DNA of 64,000 bases from Sapria himalayana (Eukaryota; Streptophyta; Magnoliopsida; Malpighiales; Rafflesiaceae): contig JAREIK010010346.1 of the NCBI GenBank assembly GCA_029783825.1, positions 1-64,000 of the forward strand, read 5' to 3'. This document shows, piece after piece, positions 1 to 14,150 of the stretch (the stretch's first letter is position 1; each line of letters opens with the position of its first letter). Made by a program: the position numbers and the translations under genes. The notes under the pieces were generated by a model, which did not search any database, was not told where the DNA came from, and saw only the letters and a program-made list of their open reading frames with translations.

Positions 1-990
1 GAAAGACCTGATTTTATATCCGAGAAAGACTAGCCTTAGTGGCATAATTATTGGGAGGAGCTAGATGTGAAGAAAAAATCAAATATTGCCCACAAAAATT
101 AATGAATTGAGGTAGCTGGACTAGGTACAGAAATCTATCGACACACTAGAGATTCAAAGTCGAGCATTGAGCATGTTTGAGATTTGGTACAAATTTAAAA
201 TTCTAAACATTTCTATATTTTGTGGTTGTCCTAATAGTCCAATAAATAAATCTCTGCATGGTTTTATTACTTTTGTTTATTTTTTTTATCATTTGTATTT
301 TTATGACTTAATAAAAACATATTCTAGGCTGGAGAATTGGGTCGAGATCCAAATTTTTATTAGATTTTCAGAAAGATGCATGTGAAAAAAGTCGATGGTC
401 AGTATGTTGACAAAAAGTCTCAGATGATTGCTATAAGAAATTGTTATATTAATTAGATTTTATAAAACTACAGTACATAATGAAAATTGTTTTGAATGCA
501 AAATATTTATTTTATTTTTTGTAAATCTATAATTGTTTTTTCTCTATTTTATCTCAAGACCTAATGGAGGAACGTGTGATAGCTACTCATCAACAAGTTG
601 AGGGTTCTATGGATCCTCAACCAATTGACTATGATCCTATTTATTTGGAGACAATAGGAGGTTGAAAGAAATAGCGAGTATATAGAATCGGCTCAAAGGA
701 AGTGTCATTTTTCATAGAAGTCGTGCTTCTAATTCATCTGACTCAGCAATGGTGGATGAGGAGGTTGAACAACAAGCACGGGAAAAAAAGAACGTATTGT
801 AGATATGGAGACCAAAATGAAAAAGAAGGATGAGCAGATAGCTAATTTGATGGAAGAAATGTAAGAAATTAAAGAAATTAAAAATATAATGCAACAGCAT
901 ATATCCAATATGGAGTCACAGTTAGTGGCATCGGCGCAACATATAGCATTCCGAGATCTAGCTGCGAATCCTCGTAGGAGAGGCTAGCAT
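1..990 (+). pseudogene. CACTA element I: tnpA-like (Transposase_24) pseudogene, 3' part
   Basis: This is a remnant of the second CACTA gene, which in the En/Spm superfamily encodes a DNA-binding accessory protein. Three exon-like blocks read in family order. Bases 1-172 contain KKKSNIAHKN and AGLGTEIYRHTRDSKS, matching the family's K-K-S...GLG...HTGGSKS core. Bases 337-437, after an attctag acceptor, contain LGRDPNFY and FRKMHVKKVDGQYVDKKSQ, the usual 'F..THvKk.dG.yVD.rs' block. Bases 560-988 contain DPIYLETIGG and RVYRIGSKE, then an acidic, probably coiled-coil tail ending near AANPRRRG. Several in-frame stops and at least one frame change near 712 show it is dead. The 5' end lies outside the window. 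A family-1 terminus follows at 4056, so this is the 3' half of an element. The family assignment comes from motif recall, not a search. Confidence 0.8.
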
Positions 991-1489
991 TCCCTACAAA
1001 TTATGAGGATGATTGAGTATGAGAATTATTTTTGAACTGTTATTTATTTTTATCTTCGTGTAGCAAATAATTATGATATTTTTTTGCATGTTTAAATTTT
1101 TTTTATTCTGGTTTTATTCTTTGCATTTCTGATTAACCAAATTATGAATCTTTGTAGGACACATTATGTGAGAAAAAAAAAACCTTGATTCAAAGCATTC
1201 AGACATTACAATGGTCCTTCCAATGCATCGGTCCCATTATTACTGATTTCAAAGGGCTAGCTTATCTTATCTTTATTATTCTAAAAACATTTTATTTTTG
1301 CACTCGCTTTATTTCTAAACATAATTGCTGGACATCTTTTGGATTTTTGTTGAAGCTGTATGATAATCAACTTTAATTTGTGTTTGTTCATGTCTATAAT
1401 ATTTGTTTTTATATATTTGTGAATATGTTTTTGTGTCTCTAAATTTTTTGGGCAGAGTTTTAGCCTATTACAGGTATGAAGAGCCTATT

Positions 1490-1975
1490 TTCAGTAGTGG
1501 CAGCGATGGTAGTGATGGCAGTGATGGCAGTGATGGTAGCTGAAGTGGCAGTGGCAGTAGTACCGGTAATGGCGGTAGCTGAAGCATCAGCGGTGGCAAC
1601 AGCAACAACAGCGACAGTAGCATCGGCAGCGACGGTAGTAGCAATGGCAGTGGCAGCGTCAGCAGACGACAACAGTAGTGGTGGCAGACGCAACAGCAAT
1701 GGCAGCAGCTATAGTGGAGGCAGTGAAAGAAGCAGTAGAATTAGTGGCAGCGAAGGCTGCGGTGGTGGTGGCGGCATCAGTGGCAGCAACAGCTATAGCG
1801 GCAGCAATAGTAGCAGCAGCAAGGAGGCAGTGGTGGCAGCAGCAGTAGCAACGGAAGTGGCGGCTGCTCTGGCAGTGGCGGCAGCACTAGTAGTAGCGCA
1901 GTGGCAACGACAGTAGTGACAGGTGTGGCAGCTAGCGGCAGGGGCGGCAGCGATGCGGAAGCATTAGGAATGGCA
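1490..1975 (+). repeat. GC-rich degenerate trinucleotide tract, module 1
   Basis: This is a run of GGC/AGC/GTA/GTG-like triplets with period 3, sharply GC-rich against its AT-rich surroundings. It gives long open frames of Ala/Val/Gly/Ser on the plus strand and Ala/Thr on the minus strand. These are low-complexity by-products and not gene evidence. Confidence 0.85.
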
Positions 1976-2010
1976 ACAAATGTGGTATATATGTACATAT
2001 ATAGTCAGTA

Positions 2011-2050
2011 TATACGTACATATAATTCTGTAGTATTTTATGTACATATA
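2011..2050. repeat. Near-palindromic TGTAC block, module 1
   Basis: A 40-bp near-perfect inverted repeat centred on a CTGTAG-like core, with GTACATA arms. Equivalents lie at 3019-3060, 20961-21000, 22131-22170 and 23493-23533, one in each module. Further TGTAC motifs follow within 100 bp. It could be a hairpin or a protein-binding repeat; the function is unknown. Confidence 0.6.
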
Positions 2051-2734
2051 TACTTAGTATATATGTACTCGGTACATATGTATGCATGATACTACAATGT
2101 ATATGTACAAATAATTCAGTAATATATGTACGAGTGAAATACAAGTATATATGTAAATTTTTGTTGCAGTAATATATATTTATCAAAACATAGTTTTTTT
2201 AAATTTATTTGATTTGATTTAGTGGTTTGAATCTTTTATAGATGTGGTACCGCATTGTTTCCCATACGATGCTTGTATAAGTGAAGGGAATTTTCAACAG
2301 ACATGAAGCACCGTGACATGGATAGCTTATTCGCAGTGGAAAGTTGGTGATCAGATGAATAGAGGGAGAGAAAGCAATGTCAATGCATTGATAGATTATA
2401 CTTTATGCACAGTCGGTAGATACATTGTTTGCTAAGATGTAATATGATTTTATTATTTTTTTAGTTATTTAAAATATTGTATTAGAATATGTTATTCAAT
2501 GAATTTTATTTGTTTAATTTAAAATTTTCATTTATAGTTTCTGTTTTTATTAAATTTAATATAAAAATATTAAATTTTTAATTAAATTTTAGTTTAAGCT
2601 GTATGACAATTAACTTTAATTTGTGTTGGTTCATGTCTATAATAACTATTTTTATATATCTTAAAATGTTTGTGTGTCTCCGAATTCTTTGGGTAGAGTT
2701 TTAACCTATTATAGGTATGTAAAATCCTATTATC

Positions 2735-2990
2735 AACAACAATAGTAGCGATAGCAGCGGCAACGACGGCAGCTGCGGTAGCGGTGGCAGTGGAAGCGGT
2801 AGCGACTATAGTGGCGGCGGCGGCAGTAGAGGGGGCTGTAGTGGTGGTAGCGGCTGCGGGAGCGACAGCAATATGAGTGGCAGCATCGGAGGCAGCGGCA
2901 GCGACAGCAGCGGCGGCATCACCGGAAGCTGCGGCGGCAACGGTAGCATTTCTAGGAGTGGCAGCGGGAGCAGCAGCAACAACAACTAAT
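2735..2990 (+). repeat. GC-rich degenerate trinucleotide tract, module 2
   Basis: This is the same GGCAGC/GGTAGC triplet tract as in module 1 but shorter, in the same position between the 'tattataggtatg' leader and the TGTAC palindrome block. Confidence 0.85.
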
Positions 2991-3594
2991 GAGGTATATA
3001 AGTATGAATAAAGTAAGTATATATACATATAATACTATAGTATTTTATGTACGTATATACTGAGTATATTTGTACTGAGTTTATATGTACACATAATACT
3101 GTTGTTTTTATGTACATATACTGTATTAATATAAGTACGAGTGAAATACTAGTATATATTTACATATATACTACATGATTATATATGTATCAAAACATAA
3201 CTTTTTTTAATTTGACTGAGTGGTTTACATTTCTTAGAGATATGATACCACATTATTCCTCATACAAATCTTCTATAAGTGATGAAATTTTTCACTAGAC
3301 ATTATGTGTCGTGTCCCAGACAGCTTTGTCGCAGAAGAAAAAAGATGATCAGAGGAGCATGGAGAGAGAAAGCAATGTCAATTAATGAATATATTATACT
3401 TTATGCACTCGTGGTAGATACATTGATGAATAAGTTGAAATAAAATTTTGTTATTTTTTTGTTTCAATTATGCAAAATATTGAATTAGAATAAGATATTA
3501 AATGATCTTAATTTTTTGTTTAATATAAATTATTTATAGTTTCAATTTTTATTCAATTTGATAATAAATATTAAATAATTTAGCCAAAAAATTT

Positions 3595-4056
3595 TAATAT
3601 AATTTAAATTTTGAAAATAATATTGAAATTAAAATATCAAGGGACAAATTCTTTGCCAAATTAGCTAGGGAATTTTGCCTAGCTAATTTGGCTTGGGAAA
3701 TATTAAAATTGGCGACGTATTTTCCTCGCTAATTTTATTTAGCTATGGACTATAACCGTCGGTAAAATTTATAGAACTGCACTTTAGCTAGGGAATCATC
3801 CATCATTATTTTCGTTTAGGGATTGAAAATCTCATTTATCTTGATAATTTATCTAGTGAATTTGTCTTTTTTAGCAAGGGATTTTTCCGTCGCAAACTTT
3901 TTAGCTAGGGACACTATCCATCTCTAAATTTTAGCAAGAAGTACTTTAGATAGGGAACTGATCTATCGGTAATCTGTCGTTATATTCTGTTTAGTAACTT
4001 TAAATACACCTTTAGCTAGGGAATTGTCTCTAGCTATATGAGATTTTTCTTGTAGT
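3595..4056 (+). mobile_element. CACTA element I, 3' subterminal region and terminus (family 1)
   Basis: Many direct and inverted copies of TAGCTAGGGAA and its variants are packed here, as expected for CACTA subterminal transposase-binding repeats. The stretch ends in GAGATTTTTCTTGTAGT, the complement of the plant CACTA terminus ACTACAAGAAAAATCTC. The expected last G at 4057 is A, so the terminal base is mutated or lost. GATA satellite starts immediately after. The same arrangement recurs at 24100-24504. Confidence 0.85.
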
Positions 4057-7000
4057 ATAAATATATAGATAGATAGATATTTGATTAATAGATAGAATGA
4101 TATCTAGAATGATAGACAGACAAATAGATATACATTCAGATAGGTAGATAGATAGATAGATAGAAAGATAGAATGATTAATATATAGATTGATTGATAGA
4201 TAGATAACCACATAGATAGATAAATAAATAGATATATAGATAGATAGATAGGCAGATAGAAATACAGACAAATAGAAAGAGAGGTAGGTAGATAGATAGA
4301 TAGATAGATATACATATAGATAGTTAGATAGATAGACATATAGATAGACAGATAGATAGACATGTAGTTAGATAAATTGATGGAAAGAATAATAGTCAAA
4401 TTGATAGACAAATAAATAGACAGACAGATAGAAAGATAGATAAAAATAGATAGATAGATAGACAGATAGATAACTAGATAGATAGATATACAGATAGGTA
4501 GACAAATAGATAGACAACTATATAGACAGATATATATATAAATAGATAGATAGATAGATGGACAGATACAGAGACAGATAGATAGTTAGATAGATAAACA
4601 AATAGATAGACAGATAGATAGGCAGATAGACATATATATAGATAGATAGACATATAGATAGATAGATAGATAGATAGATAGAAAGATAGATATACAAAAA
4701 GCTTGATAAATAGATAGATAAATGGTCAGATTTATAGACACATTGATAGACAAATAGATAAAAAAATAAATAGACAAAAAGATAGTTTGATCGAATGTTT
4801 GATTTATAGACTTATTGATGGATAGATTGGTAGAAATATTGAAAGAAAGATAGATATAAAGAAATAAAATAGATAAATAGACATATAGATATACACATAG
4901 ATAGATAGATAAATAGATAGATAGATATATAGATAGACATATAGATAGAAATAAAGATAGACAAATAGAAAGACAGATAGATACACATATTGATAGACAA
5001 ATAGATGTACATATAGATCGGTAGATAGATAGATAGATAGATAGACACTAATAAATAAATAGATATACACATAGATAGAATGATAGCCAGATTGATAGAC
5101 AGATAGATAGAAAGGTAGATAGTTTGATGGATAGATATATAGACAAATTGATATATAGATACATAGAGAGATAGTTAGATAGATAGACAGAAAGTTAGAT
5201 AGAAAGATCAATAGATAAATTGATAAACAAATAGATAGACAGTGTGATATATAGATAGATAAATAGACAGATAGATAGACAAATAGATAGATAAGCAAAT
5301 ATATAGATATATAGACATATTGATAGATAGATAGATTGATAAATAGATTGATAGAGACATAGATAGATAGATATATAGATTATGGATAGATAGATTGATA
5401 AATAGATAAAAAGAAACAAAGATAGATAAATATATAAATAAATTGATAGCATACAGTTAAAAAGAAAAAAATATATAAATAATTTAATACACAAAAAGAT
5501 ATATAGAGTAATAGATAGATTCAAAGACAGATAGATAGACAAACAGATAAATAGATAGATAGATAGAAGATAGAATGATGGATAGATAGATATATAAAAT
5601 GATAGACAAACATATATATAGACAGATAGATAGACCAATAGAAAGACAGATTGACAAACATTTAGATAGATAGATAGAAAGATTGATTGATTGATAGATT
5701 GATTGATAGATTGATAGATAGATAAATATAAAAATAGATAGATAGATAGATAGATAGAGAGATAGATAGATTGATTGATAGATTGATAGATATATAAATA
5801 TAAAAATAGATAGATAGATTGATTGATTGATTGAAAGAGAGATAGATGGATAGATAGACAGAGAGATAGATAGATATAGATAGATTGAATTATTGATTAA
5901 AACACATATAGTTAGATTTATAGAAATATTGATACACAGATAGAAATAAAGATAGATAAATAGATATATTGAGAAATAATAGATAGATAAATTGATATAT
6001 AGATTGATTAATAAATAGGCAGCTAGATAGACAAAAAGATAGATTGATAGATATATACATATATTGATATATAGATAGAAAGGCATAAAGATACATAGAT
6101 TGATATACAGATAGATAGATAGATTAATAGATAGACAGACAGATAGATAAATAAATAAATAAATAGAACGATTGATTGATTGATAGATAAATAAATAGAT
6201 ATATAGATAGATAGATAGATAGATTATTAATAGACAGAATGATATATAGAATAATATACAAATAGATAGACTTATATATAATTAGACTGATATATAGCTA
6301 GAAAGAAAGATAAATAGTTAGTTAGATTGATAGATATATAGATAGATATATCGACATATAGATAGATAGATAGATAGATAAATAGATAAATAAATAGATA
6401 TACGAATAGATGGATAGTTAGATAAAAAGATAGATAGATATATTGATTGATGGATAAATAATAGATAGATATATAGATAGACAAATATATATGTAGATAG
6501 ATTGATAGATTAATTAATTGACACATAGATAGATAAACATATAGATAGATAGGCAGATAGATAGATTGATAGAAAGATAGAAAGATAAATAAATAGATAG
6601 ATTGAAAGATAGATAGATTGATAGATTGATCGACAGATAGATAGATAGATATATAGATAGAATCATTGATTGATAGATAGATTTTTAGATACATTTATAA
6701 ACAGATAGATATAAACATAGATAAAAGATAGATATACAAATATATAGATAGATTAATAAATAGATATTTAGATATATATGTAGATAGAAAGATAAATAGA
6801 TAAATAGATACATAGATATATAGATAGATTAATAGACAGATAGTTATACAGATAGATAGATATACATATAAATATATAGATAGATAGATAGATAGCGTGA
6901 TAGACAAAAAGCTAAATAGATAAATTAATTGATATATAGATATATAGATATATAGATAGATAGATAGATGAATCATTGATTGATAGACAGATAGATAGAT

Positions 7001-7083
7001 AGTTTTAAAACAGATTGATAGACAGATAGATATAAAGATAGATGAACAGTCAGATAGACAAATATATAGATAGATTTAAAGAT

Positions 7084-7129
<46 letters not shown>

Positions 7130-9790
7130 AGATAGATATACAGAAAGAAATATAAAAAGATACATATTTTTGATTGACAGATTAATAGACATATAGATAT
7201 ATAGATAGTTAGATAGATAGATCTATATACAAATAAATAAATAGAATGATAGACAAATAGATAAATAGCTAGAGAGATAGATATATTGATAGACAGAATG
7301 ATAGAATAATATACATATAGATTGACATATAGATAGATATATAGATAAATAGAAAGATAGAGAGATAGATAGAATGATTGTTAGATAGGTAGATAGATAT
7401 ATAGATAGATAGATAGATGGATGGATGGATAAATTGACAGATAGATAGGCATATAGATAACTATATATATAGATAAATAAATATACAAATAGATAGATAA
7501 ATAGATAGTTAGATAGATATTCAGACATCAAGATAGATAGATAGATATATACACAAATAGATAGACAAATAGACAGACAGATAGATAAACTCAGAGACAT
7601 ATAGATAAAAAGATAGAAAGATAAACAAATAGATATATAGATATATAGATAGATTTATAGAAAGAAAGAAAAAATGAAAGAAAGAAAGATAGATAGATAG
7701 AAAGCTATAGAGATTGAATGATTAATTGATAGATTGATTGATAGAAGATTGATAGATAAATATAAAGATAGATAAATATATAGATAGATAAATAGTCAGA
7801 TAGATAAACAGATAGATATATAGATAGATAAAGATGTAGAAATGCAAATAGAAGCATAGATTTATAGATAGATTGGTAGAAAAATATATAGACAAATAGA
7901 TAGATATATATATATATATAGACACATAGATAAAATGATAGATAGAATGATTGACAGATAGATAGATAGATAGATATATAAATAGATAGACATATAGATA
8001 GAAGATATTAAATAGACAAATTGATAGAAACATAGATAGATAGATAGACAAATAGACTTATAGATAGACAAACAGATTGATAGATACATAGATTGATAGG
8101 TAAACAGATTGATGGACAGATAGAAAGACCGATAGATTGATAGAAAATAAATAGATAGATATATAGATAGATAGATACATTGATAGATAAATAAATAGAT
8201 TTATCGACAAATAGATTGTTATATAAAGATATACAGATTGATAGTAGACAGACAGACAAATAAGATAGATAGACAGATTTATAGATGGATTATAGACAAA
8301 TTTAAAGAAGGAAAGAAAGAAAATAGATAGATAGAATGATTTCATGATAGATAGATTGATAGACTGATTGAAAGAAAAATTGATAGATGAGTTCATAGAT
8401 ATATTGATCTAAAGATTGATAGACAGGTAGATATGCATATTGATAAATAAATAGAGAGATAAATAGATAGATAGAAAGATTGATAGATAGCTAGATAGAC
8501 AAATAGATCGATAGATTATATGACAAAGAAAGATTGAAAGATAGACAGACAGATAGATATAGATAGATATACAGATATACAAACAGATAGACAAATAGAT
8601 AAATTAGAGAGGCAAATAGATTGTCAAACATATAGACAAACAAATAGATGACCAAACAGATAGATAGACAAATAGATGAATAGATAGACACACAAATAGA
8701 TAGATAGATAGGTAGACAGGTTGAAAGATTGATAGATAGATAGATAGAGAGAGAGATATATATATATATAGTTTCATAGACAAATTTATAGATAGATTGA
8801 TAGATAGATTAATATATAAATTGATAAAAAGAAAGAAAGATAGCTAGAAAGATAGATAGATAGACAGATTGATAGATAAATAGATAGACAATTAGATAGT
8901 CAAATAGATAGACAAATAGTTAGACAGATAGATTAGTAGATTATTAGACAAATAGATAGTTAGATAGATAGATAGATATATAGATTAGATAGATAGATAC
9001 ATAGATAGATAGATATACAAATAGAAAGACAATTAGATAGAAAGATAGATAATAGATAGATGATAGATAGATAAAAAGATAGTTATATATTTATAAAGAT
9101 AGATAGAAACATAGATAGGTAGACAGGATGATTGAAAAATAGATATACTTATATATAGACACATAGATAGATAGTTAAATAGATAGATAAAAAGATAGAT
9201 TGTCATATAGATAGATAACAAGATTGACAAATTGATAGACAAATCGAAAAAAATACAGTCATATTGATGGATAGTTAGATAGATAGATAGACAGACAGAT
9301 AGATAGATATAAAGATTTACATATCGATAGACAGATAAATAGAAAGATAATAACATATATATATATATATATATATATAGTAAGATAGATACATATATAT
9401 ATAATGATTAATTTATAGTCAAATAGATGGAGAGATAGAGAGATAGATAGATATCAATAGAAGACCTACACATCGATAGATAGATAGATATTCAAATAGA
9501 TCGATTCATTGATTAATAGACATATAGAAAAACAAATTGATAGATAGATAGATATTTAGATAGACTTATAGATAGATATATAGACATATAGATAGATAAA
9601 TAAATAGACAAATAGATAATTAGATAGATAGATAGATAGATAGATAGATCAATAAATAGCTAGACAGAAAGATATACAGATAGATAGACATGTAGATATA
9701 CAAATATATTTACAAATAGATAGATAGATATACATATAGATAGATAGATAGACAAAATAGATTTACGAATAGAAGGACTAATAGATAGAC

Positions 9791-9821
<31 letters not shown>

Positions 9822-11879
9822 AAGAAGATAGATAGATAGATAAATAGCTAGATAGTTATAAAGGTAGATAAACAGATAGACAGATAAACAAATAGACAGT
9901 TAGATAGATAGTCAGATTGAAAAACATAAAAAAAGATAATAGATAGAAAAATAGGTATACATACATATAGATAAACAGACATAAAATTAGTTAGTTAGTT
10001 AGTAAGGCAAGTAAACAGTCAGGTAGGAATCCAAATACACAGAGAAATAAACAAATACACTGACAAATAGATAGAAAGATAGATAAAAAATAGATAGACA
10101 GATATACAAATAAATAGACAGACAGGCAAACATAAAACAGATTATAGATAGGTTGATATATAGATAGTTTGATAAATAGATTAATGATAGATTCATAGAT
10201 TGATAGACAAATATAAAGACAAATAGATCGATAGATAAATAGATATTAAATAAATAGCTAGATAAATTTATAGAAAGAATGATATACAGATTGATAGAAA
10301 GATAGAGAGACATATAGATAAATAGATAGACAAATAGATAGGAATATAGATAAATAGAAGGATAGATAGACAGGCAGGTAGATAGACAAATAGATAGAAA
10401 GATATAAAGATAAATAGATAGATAAATAGAATGATAGATTGATAGACAGATTGTTAGACAGATAGATAGACAGGTAGATGATAGATCGAATGATTGATTA
10501 ATACATAGATAGATAGATAGAATGAGATAGACATATAAATAGATTGATAGACAGACAGATAGACAGATAAATAGATAGCTAGATAGACAGATAGAGATAT
10601 ATATATATTTATTTATTTTTTTATAAATGATAGATCTATAGATAGATAGAGATTGATTGATTGATAGCTAGATAGATAGATAAACATATAGATAGATACA
10701 TACATACATACACACACACACAAGATAGATAGATAGATAGATATAAAAATAGACAGATAGATAGATAGACATACAGACAGATAGATTGATAGACAAATAG
10801 ATCGATAGACATACACATAGATAGAAAGTTAGTCAGTTAGTTAGGTAGGTAGATAGTCAGGAAGACATACACACAGACAAATAGATAGATAGATAGATAG
10901 TTAGTTAAATAGACAGATAGACAAAGGACAGACAAACAAAATGATAGACATACAAATAAATAGGAAGACAAACAAACACATAAAGAGACTATAGATAGGT
11001 AGATATATAGACAATTTGATAAATAGATAAATAGATGGATAGATAGATAAACTTTTTAAAAAATAGTTATATACATAGATATAAAAATAGATATATAGAT
11101 ATATAAATAGACAGATAAAAGATAAATAGATAGATAGATAGATATATAGACATATAGATAGACAACTATATAGAAAGATAGCTAGATAGATTGATAGAAA
11201 GAATGATAGAAAGAATAATAGAGAAATTGATAATCATATTAATAGATACATAGATAGAAAGACAGACAGATAAATAGATTAATAGATATATTTTTATATA
11301 GATAGATATATAGATACATAGATAGATTGATAGAAAGATAGATAAACAAATAGATGGACAAATAAATAGACATGTAGCTACATATACAGATAGACAGACA
11401 GACACATAGATTGATAGATAGATAAAAAGATTATCAAATAGGTTGATTGATAAATAGATATAGAGACATATAGATAGATAGATAGATAGACAGAAAGAAA
11501 GACAAATAAAATGATTGATTGAATGTTAGATAGATAGGTAGATAGTTAGTTAGATAGATAGACATATCGATAGACATACAGATAGATAGATAAATAAATA
11601 AATAGGTAGATAGATAGATAGAAATATTGATAGATAGATAAAGAGATAGAAAGATAGATATAGATAGATAGATTGATTGATTGACATAAAGATAGACAGA
11701 TAGATTGATAGATATATAGACATATATATATAGATTATTAGATATACAAATAGAAAGTCAGATAGAAAGAAAGATAGATAACTAGATAGCTAGACAGATG
11801 GAGAGATAGATAGATAGATAGACATATAGATAAATAGATAGATAGTTATAAAGATAGAGAGACATACAGATATATAGAT

Positions 11880-12350
11880 ATATAGATATATAGATAGATA
11901 GATAGATTAAATGATTGAAAGACTGATAGATAGACAGATATATATATATATATATATTGATAGATAGATAGACAAATAGATAGAAGATAGATAGATAGAT
12001 AGTTAGATACATAAATATATTGATTGACATACAAACAGATAGATATATAGACAAATAGATAGATAGACAAACAGACAGATTGAAAAACATATAAATAGAT
12101 ACATAGATAGAAAAATAGGTAGACATACATATAGATAGATAGATAGATTAAATGATTGAAAGAGTGGTAGATAGATAGATAGACAAATAGATAGAAGATA
12201 GATAGATAGATAGTTAGATACATAAATAGATTGTTTGACATACAAACAGATAGATAGATAGACAAATAGATAGATAGACAAACAGCCAGATTGAAAAACA
12301 TATAAATAGATACATAGATAGACAAATAGGTAGACATACATATAGATAGA
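11880..12350 (+). repeat. Segmental tandem duplication inside GATA block 1
   Basis: A segment of about 211-241 bp is repeated. ATTAAATGATTGAAAGA occurs at 11906 and 12147, and AGTTAGATACATAAATA at 12001 and 12212. The first copy carries an extra (AT)n run, which explains the unequal spacing. Unequal exchange or slippage is the likely cause. Confidence 0.75.
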
Positions 12351-12373
12351 CATACATACAATTTGTTAGTTAG

Positions 12374-12430
12374 TCAGGCAGGTAGACAGTCAGGTAGGCA
12401 GGTAGACAGTCAGGTAGGCAGGTAGACACA
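12374..12430 (+). repeat. Short 20-bp tandem repeat (CAGGTAGGCAGGTAGACAGT)
   Basis: A 20-bp unit is repeated nearly three times, at 12374-12390 (partial), 12391-12410 and 12411-12430. It is GGTA/GACA-type sequence, more GC-rich than the surrounding GATA array. Confidence 0.8.
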
Positions 12431-13059
12431 TACAAATAAGCAAATAGACAGACAAACATACATAAAGAAAGATAGATTAAAAAATAGATAGATAGTTAGA
12501 CAAATAAATAAATAGTTAGACAAACATAAACATATAGACACACTATTGATAGGCAAATATAGAAACAGTTTCATAAATAGATTAATAGATAGATTCATAG
12601 ATTGATAGATAAAAAAATAGAAAGACAAATAGATCAATAGATTGATAAACATATAGATAAACAGATAGATAGACAAATTGCTAGATATATTGTGAAAAAA
12701 ATGATAGTTAGAATAATAGATAGATAGATATACATATATAAAGATAGAAAGATAGACAAATAGATATAGAGATAGATATATAGATAGATATAGATAGATA
12801 GGTAGACAGATAGACATGCAAGTAGATAGACAAATAGATATAAAGATAGATTGATTGACAAATTTATAAATAGATAGATAGATACGTAGATAGATAGAAT
12901 GATTGGTTGATACGTTGATAGATAGACAGATAGATAGATAGATTGATTGATTGATAGACATATCGATAGATTTAAAAATTTATAGATAGATAGACAGATA
13001 GATAGATTGATAGATAAATAGATTGACAGATAGATAGACATATTAGATAGATATAAAGA

Positions 13060-13400
13060 CACTCCAAGAAAAACCCAAATAGCTAGAGAGATTTCACTCG
13101 CTATATGGCCTTTTTGCGTTGCTAAAAAGGAATAATGACTGAAATTATTCAAAGCTAAAGTGCTCACCGCATAATATTTATCAGAATATAGTTCCTTAGA
13201 ATTTTTTTAACGACAAAAATTCCCTACCTAATATTTTTCTTCCTTGCTAATTTTGATCTTAATTAAGAATAGTAATTAATATTTTTCTACTAGATACATA
13301 CATATAATTCCCTAGCTAATTAGCGATGAAATATTCTCTAGCTATTTTAATTCCAAAGCAATTTTTACAATTTTTTTTATAAAAGATTTGATTACATATT
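13060..13400 (-). mobile_element. CACTA family-1 terminus, minus-oriented element
   Basis: Starts with CACTCCAAGAAAAAC, one mismatch from the CACTACAAGAAAAA terminus. It continues with AGCTAGAGAGATTTC and other TAGCTA subterminal motifs, matching the complement of the element II end at 24479-24504. GATA satellite abuts it on the left. A tnpA tail remnant on the minus strand lies just inside, so this is a 3' end on the minus strand. It does not pair with 24504, because the 3-bp flanks differ (AGA against TTT). Confidence 0.8.
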
Positions 13401-13543
13401 TTTAAATTTCTATATTAAATTGAATAAAAACATATACTCTAAACAATTTTATATAATTAACAAAAAGCAAAAGAATTTCAGAAATTATTTTGATATAATT
13501 GTTACATAGTTAAAGCAAAAACATAACATAGGTATATAATCAT

Positions 13544-14150
13544 TTAAAATAAAATCATGATCCTCATCATTAAATGATGCATTTGTGCTAGCCTCTCCTG
13601 CGTTGTTTCTCTGCTGGAACTCTGTGTGCTATCTGTCTCATCGAGACCACTAACTGTGACTCCATATAGGACTGCTGCTATTGTATTACATATGGTACTT
13701 CTCAATAAATTTATTTTGAACTTCTTCAACAACATAATTATCAACATTAATATCACGAAACAAATCCACAATATTATAATCTAATGAAGGCAACTCTAAA
13801 CACAAAAGAAAACCTAACACATGTGAAGGAAAATATTACTTAATTTCTAGATGCACTATTTGACCAAATCCAGTAGCTAAAGCATCTACAACAAGTTTAT
13901 CTCTCAATTTTACGCACTTTACCGATATCTTTTCATTCTTTTTAGAGGCTGCATATATGAAATAGTACTTATCATCGAACATGTTCCAGTCCCACAGCTG
14001 AGTCCAACACCATGTTTTTTCCTTCAGTATTAAGGATCAAGACACTCACTGGAGTCTCCAAGTTTCTAACTCCAACCCCATTAGCTAACTCATTTCATTA
14101 TCCTTAGACATCACACTTATGTGTCACATGTTTCCCAAATGAAGACGAAT
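13544..14150 (-). pseudogene. tnpA-like tail and coding-like remnant, minus strand
   Basis: On the minus strand, 13560-13700 reads CNTIAAVLYGVTVSGLDETD and then SSSRETTQERLAQMH. This corresponds in position and pattern to the tnpA C-terminus of element I (IMQQHISNMESQLVAS ... ANPRRRG) and of element IV. Further upstream on the same strand (14080 down to 13800) are open stretches, including WNMFDDKYYFIYAASKKNEK and LDYNIVDLFRDINVDNYVV, interrupted by stops. I do not recognise a family for these. They may be earlier exons of the same transposon gene. Its context next to a family-1 terminus supports transposon origin. Confidence 0.5.

Larger units (their letters stand above)
991..3594 (+). repeat. 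Element I tandem modules 1 and 2 (~1.2 kb unit)
   Basis: Two related units follow the tnpA remnant. The anchor AAGCTGTATGA-AAT begins at 1353 and 2596, giving a period of about 1243 bp. Each unit has the same order: the anchor, a short AT-rich leader, a GC-rich GGCAGY-type tract, a TGTAC-rich palindromic block, then a conserved tail (GGTACCGCATTGTTTC type, then GAAAGCAATGTCAAT). The sequence at 1061-1290 recurs at 20182-20340 in element II. No protein family is recognisable, and the long open frames inside are products of the GC-rich tract. The modules could be non-coding internal sequence or decayed duplicated exons. Confidence 0.75.
4057..13059 (+). repeat. Degenerate GATA/GACA tetranucleotide satellite, block 1
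   Basis: About 9 kb of GATA units with frequent GACA, AATA, GAAA, GTTA and GATT variants, GATA always on the plus strand. It includes a pure (AT)n run at about 7087-7126 and local higher-order duplications. The minus strand has no stop in the pure repeat (TAT CTA TCT ATC), so it yields many long Tyr-Leu-Ser-Ile open frames; none is a gene. Both borders are CACTA family-1 termini pointing into the array. Confidence 0.95.

Noticed and set aside
1460..3028. Ala/Val/Gly/Ser open frames in modules 1 and 2 (and 20571-23387)
   Set aside because: They follow the triplet period of the GC-rich tract on both strands and end as soon as the tract ends.
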